Shown: positions 44,884 to 52,962 of the stretch, in pieces | How positions within the stretch are numbered: the stretch's first letter is position 1 | Layout: each line of letters starts with the position of its first letter | Notes under the pieces: generated by a model | What the model was told of the DNA's origin: nothing | The model's database searches: none | Seen by the model: the letters and a program-made list of their open reading frames with translations, nothing else | Program-made: the position numbers and the translations under genes | NCBI GenBank assembly: GCA_050186335.1 | Contig: JBFWYO010000012.1 | Coordinates: forward strand, 1 to 64,000 | Reading direction: 5' to 3' | Origin: JBFWYO01 sp050186335 | GTDB taxonomy: Bacteria; Pseudomonadota; Alphaproteobacteria; Bin65 | DNA length: 64,000 nt

Positions 44884-45759
44884 TCACCACTCGCGGTTTT
44901 TCGCGTTGTCGCGAATCAGCTCGAATTCCGGGCAAGTCGCCGCCAGCCATCGGGCCAGGCACTTGCCGGCGAGCAACCGGCCGAACTCGCTGTCGGACTC
45001 GTAGTGAAAGCCGGCGCGTTCGCGATTGAGCGCGATGCGGTCGGCCAGCCACTCGAGTTCGCCGTGATACTCCGCGGGCACCACAAGCTTGAGGCATTCG
45101 GCGAGCAGCTTGCTCGAGGTCGCATGCCCGCTCGGAAATGCCGGATGACCCGGCGGGCCGAACGGCGCCATCAAGCCCGGGCAGATTTGCGTCGGCCGCG
45201 CGCGCGCGTATTTGTTCTTGTAGAACACCGCAATCAGTTCGCCGACGCGCGTGGTCAATTCGATGAGCGTCGAAGTCCACGGCTTGGCGCCGCGCGTGAT
45301 CCCCAGCAGCGCCAGGAAATAACCGGTGGCGCCGTCGTGCTGGCTCAGAATCTCCTGCATGTAACGCTCGCGCTCGTCGCGCATCAACGCCTGCAGCCGT
45401 CCGATTTCGCCCTGGATGAACAGGCTCGGGTTCGGCCGCCGCCAGGTGAAGCATTCGAGCGTCTGCTCTTCCTGCGTGCTGACGAGATTCTGCCAGTTCA
45501 CCTTGGCGGCGAATTCGCCGAATGCGAGGGCCGAGCGGGTGCGATGATCCCACGACCGGTGGTCCCACGCGGCGGACAGATGCAATGTACTCGGAAAACT
45601 GGGCGGGGCGCCGGGGCCGAGCGCGAAAAAGAGCGATGTCGGCCTGACATCGAGATCGCCCGAAACGGCGCCGAAGCCGCCGCCGCCCGCGTTCCCGCCG
45701 CCATAGCCGTAGCCATAGCCGTAACCGTACCCATAGCCGTAGCCATACCCGTAGCCCAT
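44884..45759 (-). CDS. PAP2 / vanadium-haloperoxidase-fold protein with Gly-Tyr repeat
   Basis: A 291-residue protein. After Met come nine consecutive Gly-Tyr pairs (residues 2-19) and a glycine-rich linker, then a helical PAP2 domain. The three phosphatase/peroxidase motifs are complete: Lys181-x6-Arg188-Pro189; Pro209-Ser-Gly-His212 in FPSGHATSS; and Arg246-x5-His252-x3-Asp256 in NRERAGFHYESD. The motifs fit a vanadium-dependent peroxidase or acid phosphatase. There is no membrane segment, so the soluble bacterial haloperoxidase-like group is favoured. It follows the cyclase gene on the same strand, 47 bases away. Confidence 0.82.
   Translation of the reverse strand: MGYGYGYGYGYGYGYGYGYGGGNAGGGGFGAVSGDLDVRPTSLFFALGPGAPPSFPSTLHLSAAWDHRSWDHRTRSALAFGEFAAKVNWQNLVSTQEEQTLECFTWRRPNPSLFIQGEIGRLQALMRDERERYMQEILSQHDGATGYFLALLGITRGAKPWTSTLIELTTRVGELIAVFYKNKYARARPTQICPGLMAPFGPPGHPAFPSGHATSSKLLAECLKLVVPAEYHGELEWLADRIALNRERAGFHYESDSEFGRLLAGKCLARWLAATCPEFELIRDNAKNREW
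45703..45756 (-). repeat. Nine Gly-Tyr codon pairs
   Basis: The first 54 coding bases after the start codon encode (GY)9, in a near-repeat of six bases with mixed GGC/GGG/GGT and TAC/TAT codons. The synonymous variation argues that the dipeptide itself is maintained, not a recent DNA slippage. Confidence 0.85.
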
Positions 45760-45806
45760 GGTTCCCTCCTCGATCTAATCGGTCGTTATGCGTGCTCCCA
45801 TGCCCG

Positions 45807-47618
45807 TCATGGCGGCAACCCGGCCGCCAGCAATTGCTCCGCGAACAGCTTCCGCCGTTCGGTATCTCTCAGCGGGTAGCGCTCGATATAGGGCGTCACC
45901 CGAAACGTCGGCTGCAATTCGATCATGTGGCGCGCCAACGCGCGCGCCTCGTCCAGTTCGCCGACCGCGACCAGGGCCACGATCAGATTGCGCAGATTGG
46001 CCGTCAGATTAGGGTTGGCCGCCATGCTCTTGCGGCCCCAGCGCACGGAATCTTCGTAGGTTCCGTTGATGTAGTGCGCCATCGCGAGGATGCCCTGATA
46101 GAACGGCGCGTAGGGATCGAGCGGCGACAGGCGCAGCGCGTATTCCGCGCGTGTCACCGCCTGGGCGCATTCGCCCAAATAGAAATACGTCGGCGCGCTG
46201 AGCGCCCAGGCGACCGCGGAATTCGGGCTTGCCGTCAGCGCGCGGTCGAAGGCTTCGACGGCCTGTTCGTACTTGCGAAACAGGAACGACATGGCGTGGC
46301 CGTAGATCGCCAGCGCCAGCGGATCCGACGAATCCTCTTCCAGCGCCAACTCTGCGCAGCGTTGAGCTTCGCGCGTATGCGCCTCGATATCGTGCGAATA
46401 ACCCTCGCCGACGCGCAGGATGTAGCACTTCGCCAGTAGCGCATAGGCGGTGGCGTAATGCGGGTCGAGTTTGAGCGCCTGCTCGAGCAGCGACTGGGCC
46501 AACACGAAATCCCGTTCGCCGATCCGGTACAGGCGGTACATCGCCTTGAGCACCAGGTCGTAGGCATCCAGGCTTTCGGGCGGCTTGCGCATGGCGCGCT
46601 GCAGCTCGGTATTGCGCAGATGCGGGACCAGCGAATAGGCGATCTTGCCGGCGATCAGGCTCTGCACCGCGAATAGTTCGGAGTCGCGGATTTCCTGCCG
46701 GTCGGTCCAGATCACCGAGCGGGTTTCCGCGTCGCTGAACTCGGTGACGATGCGCAACTGGTTGCCGGTGTGCGCGACGCTGCCGGTCAGCAAATAACGG
46801 ACACCAAGCCGCGCGCCGGCGGTGCCGGCATCCGCCAAATCATCGCTGAGCGCCAGGGACGAGCTGCTCGAGACGACGAACAGTTCGCGGAAGCTGGCCA
46901 AGGTCGCGATGACGTCGCAGGCGAAGCCGGCGGCGAAATAGCGATCTTCCGGATTCGTGCCCAGACTGCGCAACGGCAAGACCGCAATGGATGGCCGACG
47001 CGCCGCCGCGCTCGGCGTTGCGACGGTCAGCGCCCGCGCGCCGGCCGGCCCGGAAATGGCGAACGCATGCACCGGACGCTTGATGTTCTTCAGCGCCAGA
47101 TCGCCGAGATCGCGCGCGGTATAACTGAGCACGTGGCGCACCTGATCGTGCACCGCCGACGAAATGACCATGCCGCCGGGCTCGCTGAACTCCTGCAACC
47201 GCGCCGCGATATTCACACCGTCGCCGGCAATGTCGGCGCCTTCGGAGATGACGTCGCCCAGATGCACCGCGATGCGCAGGCGCAGCGGCCGCTTATGCCC
47301 GCCGGCCAGGGCGCTGCCGGCCAATTGCTGCTGCACGTCGATGCCCCACAGGACGGCTTCCTGAACGCTGCGGAATTCGACCAGCAGCCCGTCGCCCAGA
47401 TCCTTGACCAACCTGCCTTCGTGAAAGCCGATGACCGGCTCGATCAGCTGGGCGCGCAACTCGCGCCAGCGCCGATGCGTCTCCTGCTCGTCGGCTTCCA
47501 TGAGGCCGGAATAGCCGACCACGTCGGCAAAGGCGATCGCCGCCAATCGACGCGACCGGCCGTTCGGCGCCGGCGCGATGGCGCCCGTTTGCAACGCTGT
47601 CGTTCCGCCCACGCCCAT
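45807..47618 (-). CDS. Class III adenylate/guanylate cyclase with TolB-like and TPR domains
   Basis: A 603-residue protein. Residues 20-190 form a CHD cyclase domain with both metal aspartates (Asp32 in FADVVGYSGLM, Asp76 in KDLGDGLLVEF) and the transition-state Asn136/Arg140 in GDGVNIAARLQE, so it should be active. The middle (about 208-320) resembles the TolB-N/FlgO-type domain found in similar regulators (SIAVLPLRSLGTNPEDRYFA). The C-terminal half is made of TPR helices (residues about 370-590). Many such proteins occur in rhizobia and relatives, with unknown inputs. It lies between an AAA ATPase and the PAP2 gene on the same strand. Confidence 0.9.
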   Translation of the reverse strand: MGVGGTTALQTGAIAPAPNGRSRRLAAIAFADVVGYSGLMEADEQETHRRWRELRAQLIEPVIGFHEGRLVKDLGDGLLVEFRSVQEAVLWGIDVQQQLAGSALAGGHKRPLRLRIAVHLGDVISEGADIAGDGVNIAARLQEFSEPGGMVISSAVHDQVRHVLSYTARDLGDLALKNIKRPVHAFAISGPAGARALTVATPSAAARRPSIAVLPLRSLGTNPEDRYFAAGFACDVIATLASFRELFVVSSSSSLALSDDLADAGTAGARLGVRYLLTGSVAHTGNQLRIVTEFSDAETRSVIWTDRQEIRDSELFAVQSLIAGKIAYSLVPHLRNTELQRAMRKPPESLDAYDLVLKAMYRLYRIGERDFVLAQSLLEQALKLDPHYATAYALLAKCYILRVGEGYSHDIEAHTREAQRCAELALEEDSSDPLALAIYGHAMSFLFRKYEQAVEAFDRALTASPNSAVAWALSAPTYFYLGECAQAVTRAEYALRLSPLDPYAPFYQGILAMAHYINGTYEDSVRWGRKSMAANPNLTANLRNLIVALVAVGELDEARALARHMIELQPTFRVTPYIERYPLRDTERRKLFAEQLLAAGLPP

Positions 47619-47669
47619 CGATCTTCGGCCCCTGTGGTGCCGCCGTGGCTGCGCTCAAGAAGCGATTCG

Positions 47670-47691
47670 ATATTACGACTTCAATATTACG
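47670..47691. repeat. ATATTACG direct repeat upstream of the cyclase gene
   Basis: ATATTACG occurs at 47670-47677 and 47684-47691 (14 bases apart), 52-73 bases upstream of the cyclase start in AT-rich sequence. It may be part of the promoter or a regulator site. Confidence 0.35.
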
Positions 47692-47776
47692 CCTTGAGGG
47701 CTAACAAAAGATAGAGTCGGGCCGGCAAATATCACCGTCCGAGCGGCTTCCGCGTGGCCCGGGCGCCACCGGCAAA

Positions 47777-49216
47777 TCAGGCGCTCTGGGAGCTCTTGGC
47801 GTACATGTTGGCGACCGCATCGGCCACCAGATCGTGCGAAAATTGCGGCTGCGTGCCGAGGAACCGGCAGGCCGAGACGATCTGATCGACGACGAATTTC
47901 GCCTGATAGCAGGCGAGCGGCTTGCCTTCGACCGACTTGAGCGCCGCCACGACGTCCGCCACATCGTCGGCAGTGGCCGGAATTTTCTTCGCCGCGCAGA
48001 TGCGCGAGAGAATTTCCGTAAACTCGGCTTCGCTCGGGCCGTCGACTTCGAGCTTGTAGGGAATGCGGCGCAGGAAAGCGCCGTCCATCAAGTCGTTCGG
48101 CGTCAGGTTGGTCGAGAAGATCACCAGCTGATCGAACGGAATCTCGAACTGCTTGCCGGTGTGCAACTTGAGAAAATCCACCCGCCGCTCGAGCGGCACG
48201 ATCCAGCGGTTCAACAACTCCTCGGGCTTGACAATCTGGCGGCCGAAATCGTCGATCACGAACACGCCGCCCTGCGCCTTGACGTGCAATGGGGCTTCGT
48301 AAAACTTCGCGATCGCGTTGAACTTCAGATCCAGCATGCTCAGCGTCAATTCGCCGCCGGTGATGACCATCGGCCGGCGACACGGCGCCCAGCGACGATC
48401 GACCTCCTCGCGCCGCAGATCGAGAGTATCAGGGCTCGATTCGGTTTCGACGACGACTTCGTGGATGTTGGAATCGAAGATCGTGATGATGTCGCCGGCC
48501 ACTTCGATGCAGTACGGGACGAAGATCACGTCTTCGTAGATGGTGCCGATTTTCTCCGCGATGGTGGTCTTGCCGTTGCCCGGCGGACCGTACAGCAGGA
48601 GCGACTTCCCGGAATTGAGCGATGGCCCGACCCGGCGCACGAATTCCTCGGAGACCACCATATCGGAGAACGCGGCCTTGACCTTTGCCGGAGTCGCAAT
48701 CTCGCTGCCGATCGCCTGCTTGAATACCTGTTCGCGATACGCGTTGAGCGTTACCGGCACAGGCCCGACATACTGGTTCTGCGCCAAAGCATCCGCAGCG
48801 AAACTCTTGCCGGCGTGGGTAAGCCGAAAGCGCGACTCGTTGGAATGGCCGGGGATCGCCGAGCCGAATTGCTCGACCAGCTTGCGCGTCACGCCTTCGC
48901 TCAATAGGCCGGTTATGACCGAAGCCGGCAGTTTCAACGTATCGCGCAGTTCGCCGATCGTCTCCGTGCCCTGAACGACCATCATCTTGGCGACAAATTT
49001 GAGCAGATAATCCGGCTTAAGACCGGTGTCGGCGACGGTCGCGGGTGCGACCGGGGCGGTGCGCTGAAGTTCCTCAACCGTCTCGGTCGAGACCAGCTTG
49101 AGCGCCACCAGATTGTCGATCACCCGGCCGCCTTCACGCTGCTGGCGCACGACCGCCTTTTCGAGGTCGTGCTGCGAAACCAGCTGCTTGGCAGCCAACA
49201 GTTCACTGAGCCGCAT
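47777..49216 (-). CDS. AAA family ATPase with MshEN-like N-terminal domain
   Basis: A 479-residue cytoplasmic ATPase. Residues 1-50 (RLSELLAAKQLVSQHDLEKAV, ...GGRVIDNLVALKLV) resemble the small MshEN domain of type II/IV secretion ATPases, which can bind cyclic di-GMP. A winged-helix-like region follows. The AAA core has Walker A GPPGNGKTT at 210-218, Walker B VFVIDDFG at 318-325 (with DD, not the usual DE), a sensor-1 STN segment, and an arginine finger region. The substrate it remodels is unknown. Start ATG 49216 was chosen as the natural domain start; the frame extends to 49276. Confidence 0.82.
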   Translation of the reverse strand: MRLSELLAAKQLVSQHDLEKAVVRQQREGGRVIDNLVALKLVSTETVEELQRTAPVAPATVADTGLKPDYLLKFVAKMMVVQGTETIGELRDTLKLPASVITGLLSEGVTRKLVEQFGSAIPGHSNESRFRLTHAGKSFAADALAQNQYVGPVPVTLNAYREQVFKQAIGSEIATPAKVKAAFSDMVVSEEFVRRVGPSLNSGKSLLLYGPPGNGKTTIAEKIGTIYEDVIFVPYCIEVAGDIITIFDSNIHEVVVETESSPDTLDLRREEVDRRWAPCRRPMVITGGELTLSMLDLKFNAIAKFYEAPLHVKAQGGVFVIDDFGRQIVKPEELLNRWIVPLERRVDFLKLHTGKQFEIPFDQLVIFSTNLTPNDLMDGAFLRRIPYKLEVDGPSEAEFTEILSRICAAKKIPATADDVADVVAALKSVEGKPLACYQAKFVVDQIVSACRFLGTQPQFSHDLVADAVANMYAKSSQSA

Positions 49217-49407
49217 AATTCGGATTTCCCGTTTCTGGTAACCATTCGGCATTCGGGCCGTGGCCAGAGGCCGCAACCGAACCGAACGCGCTTAACCATG
49301 TGACATTCGTTGCCCATGCTATGAACTCGAGGTTGCAAAACACTTAAGACCGCACCGCTGGTCGCACTGTCCCCGGGGCCCGCGATTCGGCGGCCTTACC
49401 GGCATAT

Positions 49408-49435
49408 ACTTGACTAAAGCAACTATTTACTTGAC
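49408..49435. promoter_or_regulatory. Two ACTTGAC copies before the MarR-GNAT gene
   Basis: ACTTGAC at 49408-49414 and 49429-49435, 21 bases apart (two helical turns), in an AT-rich patch 50-77 bases before the start at 49485. They may be an operator for the regulator encoded next to them. Confidence 0.4.
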
Positions 49436-49484
49436 GATGGCAGAGGGTTTTGGGCGTTCGAAGCGACCCCGGGAGCCAGCACCG

Positions 49485-50414
49485 ATGGCCGATCCAGACT
49501 TGCCGCAACGCATCGAATCCGTGCGCGCGTTCAACCGTTTCTATACCCAGCGCATCGGCGCGCTGCACGAAAGTCATTCGAACAGCCCGTTTCCGCTGCC
49601 GGAAGCGCGCGTACTGTACGAGTTGGCGCACCGCGCGGCGCCGACGGCAACCGAATTGGCGCGCGAACTCGGACTCGACACCGGGTATCTCAGCCGCATC
49701 CTGGCGCGCTTCGAAACACGCGGCCTGATCGAGCGCAAGCCGGTACCGCGCGACCGGCGGCAAAGCACGATCCGCTTGACGCGGGACGGCCGCGCCGCAT
49801 TCGCGCCGCTCGATGCTGCGTCCCGCGCGGAGAACGGCGCATTGCTGGAGCCATTATCCGACGCCGACCAGCGCCGGCTGATCGACGCCATGGCGACGGT
49901 GCAGCGGCTGCTGGGCGGCGGGCCGGGCGCCGCGTCGGCCTATCTGCTGCGGCCGCATCAACCGGGCGACATGGGTTGGGTCGTGCGCGCGCACGGGTTG
50001 CTGTACGCGCGCGAGTACGGCTGGGACGAGCGTTTCGAGGCGATGGTGGCCGGCATCGTCGCGAGGTTCATCGACAGATTCGATCCGAAACGCGAGCGCT
50101 GCTGGATCGCGGAATTGGACGGCGAAATCGTCGGCTCCGTTTTCGTCGTCCGGAATGCGCCCACGGTCGCCCAATTGCGCATGCTGATCGTCGATCCGCG
50201 CGCGCGCGGCCTCGGCATCGGCGCGCGGCTGGTCGAGGAATGCATTCGCTTCGCACGGCAGAGCGGCTACAAGAAGCTGACTCTGTGGACCAACAGCATC
50301 CTGCTGGCGGCGCGGCAGATTTATGTGAATGCCGGATTTCGGATGGTGCGCGCCGAGCCGCATCACAGCTTCGGGCACGATCTGATCGGCGAAACCTGGG
50401 ACTTGAAATTATGA
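49485..50414 (+). CDS. MarR-type regulator / GNAT acetyltransferase fusion
   Basis: A 309-residue bifunctional protein. Residues 1-150 are a MarR winged helix (PTATELARELGLDTGYLSRILARFETRGLIERK, wing with DRR). Residues 155-309 are a GNAT N-acetyltransferase with the acetyl-CoA motif RARGLGIGARLVEEC and NAGFRMVRAEPHHSFG. ATG 49485 is chosen for the GGGAG site upstream; ATG 49437 is an alternative. Such fusions are widespread in bacteria; the acetyl acceptor is unknown. Confidence 0.92.
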   Translation: MADPDLPQRIESVRAFNRFYTQRIGALHESHSNSPFPLPEARVLYELAHRAAPTATELARELGLDTGYLSRILARFETRGLIERKPVPRDRRQSTIRLTRDGRAAFAPLDAASRAENGALLEPLSDADQRRLIDAMATVQRLLGGGPGAASAYLLRPHQPGDMGWVVRAHGLLYAREYGWDERFEAMVAGIVARFIDRFDPKRERCWIAELDGEIVGSVFVVRNAPTVAQLRMLIVDPRARGLGIGARLVEECIRFARQSGYKKLTLWTNSILLAARQIYVNAGFRMVRAEPHHSFGHDLIGETWDLKL

Positions 50415-50448
50415 GCGGTCGCGCAGCATCGACGCCGGCGCGCCGAAC

Positions 50449-51330
50449 ATGGAGGATTATCTGACCGTCGCCGCGGCCGCGGCAACCGGCGTGCAGGTCG
50501 GCGCGGCGATCGTCGCGTCGCGCTACGTGATGGACCGCATCGATCCGGCGTCACTGGCGATGGTACGATACGCCATCGGTTTCCTGTGTCTCCTGCCGCC
50601 TTTGTTGCTGACCGCGCGCACGCGTTTCGCGCGGCGCGACATCTGGCCGATCGCCGTGCTCGGCATGGCGCGGTTCGGCGGCACCGTGGGTCTATTGAAC
50701 ATCGGCCTGCAAACCGTGCCGTCGGCGCGGGCGGCCTTGATCTTCGCGCTGTTCCCGTTGCTGACGATGTTGATCGGCGCGGCACTTGGGCGCGAACGCG
50801 TGACGCGGCCGAAAACCATCGGCGTGCTGCTGACCGTGGCCGGCGTGGGCTTCGTGATCGGCGAGAAGGCGTTCGGCGGCGGCACCGATTGGACCGGCGA
50901 ATTGTTCGTTTTCGCCAGCGCCTTCGTCGGCGCGGCGTGCAGCGTGTTCTATCGGCCGTATCTGCATAAATATCCGACCTTGCCGGTCGGCGCGCTCGCC
51001 ATGGCCGCATCGGTCGCGTTCCTGGCCGTCTTTGCGGCCGGCGAAGGATTTTTCAGCGTCTGGCCGCGGCTGCCGCTCGATGCCTGGATGGTGATCCTGT
51101 TCATCGGCATCAGCAGCGGCATCGGCTATTTTCTGTGGCTGTGGGCCCTGGGCCGGACGTCGGCCACGCGCGTGACCGTTTTCCTCGCGCTCAGCCCGCT
51201 GACCGCGGCGGCGTTGGGCGCGCTGTTGCTGCAGGAAGCGATCACCTCGATCATGCTGATCGGCTTTGCGCTGGTCGCGGCGGGCCTGTGGGTTGCCTTG
51301 CGCCAGCGCGCCGTGGCGCCGGTGACTTAG
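50449..51330 (+). CDS. EamA/DMT family transporter
   Basis: A 293-residue inner-membrane protein built of two repeated five-helix EamA units. It shows ASRYVMDRIDPASLAMVRYAIGF in the first unit and GIGYFLWLWALGRTSATRVTVFLALSPL in the second. It probably exports a metabolite or amino acid, and the substrate is not predictable. It starts 34 bases after the MarR-GNAT stop and is probably cotranscribed. Confidence 0.92.
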   Translation: MEDYLTVAAAAATGVQVGAAIVASRYVMDRIDPASLAMVRYAIGFLCLLPPLLLTARTRFARRDIWPIAVLGMARFGGTVGLLNIGLQTVPSARAALIFALFPLLTMLIGAALGRERVTRPKTIGVLLTVAGVGFVIGEKAFGGGTDWTGELFVFASAFVGAACSVFYRPYLHKYPTLPVGALAMAASVAFLAVFAAGEGFFSVWPRLPLDAWMVILFIGISSGIGYFLWLWALGRTSATRVTVFLALSPLTAAALGALLLQEAITSIMLIGFALVAAGLWVALRQRAVAPVT

Positions 51331-51455
51331 CGCGCCAATGAACTGGCAATTAAATGCGTATTTGACGCGCGCGCCCGAGACGATGGAATTCCCGATCTCG
51401 CTTTGCTACGGTTGCACCGGCCGCGCACGAAGCACGCCCAAAGGATGATCGAGAG

Positions 51456-51962
51456 ATGACAGCGCCTTCGACCCTGCTCAGCATCGCCGACGCAGCACAG
51501 CAATTGGGCATCACCACCATCCGCCTGCGGCAGATGATCCGCGACGGTCAGATCGCCGCCACGCGCGATAATCTGGGCCGCGCGCGCGTGACCTTGCCGA
51601 GCGATTTCTCGGTGCCGACGAGCGCGTCGCCCGCGAACCCAGCCGACGGCGCCGCGGTCGATATCCTGATCGACGAAATTCTGGAGTTGCGCGAAGAGCT
51701 CGGCGAGCGCGACCGCGGTATCGCAAAGCTGATCGATTTGGCCGAACGCCAGCAGAAGGCGCTGGAACGCGCCGTCGTGCGGCTCGAAGCCGTGACCGGC
51801 GAAGCCGGACGGTCGGCGACTGTCGCCGAGCAGCGCGACCGCGCGGTGGCGCTGGCCGAACGCGCGGTGGCGCAACTGGATCAACGCACGACAGCGCTGC
51901 AGAAGCTGCGCGGGCTCTTGGACCGCGCCTTTGCCATGTTCGATCGCGGCGCCAAGCCGTGA
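51456..51962 (+). CDS. Helix-turn-helix and coiled-coil protein
   Basis: A 168-residue protein. The first 45 residues form a MerR/excisionase-like helix-turn-helix (LLSIADAAQQLGITTIRLRQMIRDGQIAATRDNLGR, shown here in pieces as IADAAQQLGITTIRLRQMIR). From residue 70 to the end comes a long heptad-rich helix (EILELREELGERDRGIAKL onward) that should form a coiled coil. Its stop overlaps the GTG start of the IclR regulator (GTGA), so the two are made together. I cannot name a family or function. Confidence 0.75.
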   Translation: MTAPSTLLSIADAAQQLGITTIRLRQMIRDGQIAATRDNLGRARVTLPSDFSVPTSASPANPADGAAVDILIDEILELREELGERDRGIAKLIDLAERQQKALERAVVRLEAVTGEAGRSATVAEQRDRAVALAERAVAQLDQRTTALQKLRGLLDRAFAMFDRGAKP

Positions 51963-52825
51963 GACGCGGCAGCGATCCCAGACCTGCGGGCGGCGACCGC
52001 GACGAATCGGCGGCGCGCGGCAGCGTGCAGTCGGTGCACCGCGCAATGCAGCTGCTGATGGCGGTCGCGCGCGGACCAGCCGACGGCGTGCGGCTGTCCG
52101 AATTGGCGGCGACCACGGGCCTCGATCGCGCCACCACGCACCGTTTGCTGGCGACGCTGGTCGGCGAAGGGTTGATCGAACAGGATCCGCACGGCAAGCG
52201 CTATCTGATCGGCATGGAATTCTTCAGCCTCGCCGCCGCCGCCTCGAACCGTTACGACATCGCCGACGTGGCGCACGAAACGTTGTTGAGGCTCGCCGAG
52301 CAAACCGGCGACTCGGCGTTCTTCTGCCTGCGCAGCGGCAACGACTACATCTGCGTCGACGTGCAGACCGGCGCCTATCCGATCAAGACCTTGCCGGTCG
52401 ACATCGGCTCGCGCAGTCCATTGGGCGCGGGCGCAACCGGCATCGCCTATCTGGCGGCGCTTCCGGAATCGGAAGCGGATCAGATCCTGGCGCTCAATCG
52501 CGACAAGCTGGCGCTGTATCCCGGCCAGGACGAAGCCTCGTTGCGCGCCGGCATCGCGGCGGCGCGCGAGAAGGGCTACGCGGTCAGCCCGAAGCAACGC
52601 GACTTGAACGTGACCTCGGTCGCCGTCGCCATGTCGAGCCGGCGCGGCCGGCCGATTTCCTCGTTGAGTCTGGCCGCGATCAGCGAACGGTTGAACGAAC
52701 AGCGGCAGGCCGATGTGGCGGCGATGCTGAACGACGAAGCGCGCCGGATCGAAGATTTGATGTGGCGCATGCCGGACGATCACCGCCATCGTACGACTTG
52801 GGCCCGCGGGGCACGGGGCCGCTAA
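51959..52825 (+). CDS. IclR family transcriptional regulator
   Basis: A 288-residue regulator with a GTG start. Residues 24-85 hold the winged helix (SVQSVHRAMQLLMAV, RLSELAATTGLDRATTHRLLATLVGEGL), followed by the effector-binding domain, including IGSRSPLGAGATGIAYLAAL, a segment typical of the family. IclR proteins control catabolic operons in response to aromatic or short-chain acids. It is 137 bases upstream of the operon starting at 52963. An inverted repeat and three CGAAATT copies in between make it the likely regulator. Confidence 0.93.
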   Translation: MRRGSDPRPAGGDRDESAARGSVQSVHRAMQLLMAVARGPADGVRLSELAATTGLDRATTHRLLATLVGEGLIEQDPHGKRYLIGMEFFSLAAAASNRYDIADVAHETLLRLAEQTGDSAFFCLRSGNDYICVDVQTGAYPIKTLPVDIGSRSPLGAGATGIAYLAALPESEADQILALNRDKLALYPGQDEASLRAGIAAAREKGYAVSPKQRDLNVTSVAVAMSSRRGRPISSLSLAAISERLNEQRQADVAAMLNDEARRIEDLMWRMPDDHRHRTTWARGARGR

Positions 52826-52837
52826 ATCTAGCGCGGT

Positions 52838-52888
52838 AAATTTCACGATACGAAATTTTCAGCCTGCGAAATTCCATAATCCGAAATT
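52838..52888. promoter_or_regulatory. Probable IclR operator region
   Basis: AAATTTC at 52838-52844 and GAAATTT at 52852-52858 form a perfect 7-7-7 inverted repeat. CGAAATT recurs at 52851, 52867 and 52882, that is, at 15-16 base steps. These lie right upstream of a -35-like element, where an IclR protein commonly binds. Confidence 0.6.
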
Positions 52889-52892
52889 ATTG

Positions 52893-52921
52893 TTGACTCG
52901 ATGCTGGCGGGCGCAAACAAT
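52893..52921 (+). promoter_or_regulatory. Candidate sigma-70 promoter of the catabolic operon
   Basis: TTGACT at 52893-52898 and AACAAT at 52916-52921 are 17 bases apart. They stand 5 bases after the last CGAAATT and 41 bases before the first gene of the operon. The -10 matches the consensus at four of six positions. Confidence 0.45.
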
Positions 52922-52962
52922 CGCTCGACCATTTTCGTCCTGCTTTTTCAGGGAGAGAGCCC

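Noticed and set aside
45700..45760. Short repeated units suggestive of a CRISPR-like or microsatellite array
   Set aside because: The repeats are in-frame Gly-Tyr codons with no spacers, so they form part of a protein N-terminus.
50411..50464. A 17-codon frame starting at the MarR-GNAT stop
   Set aside because: It mostly overlaps the first codons of the EamA gene and has no distinct property; it is too short to support.
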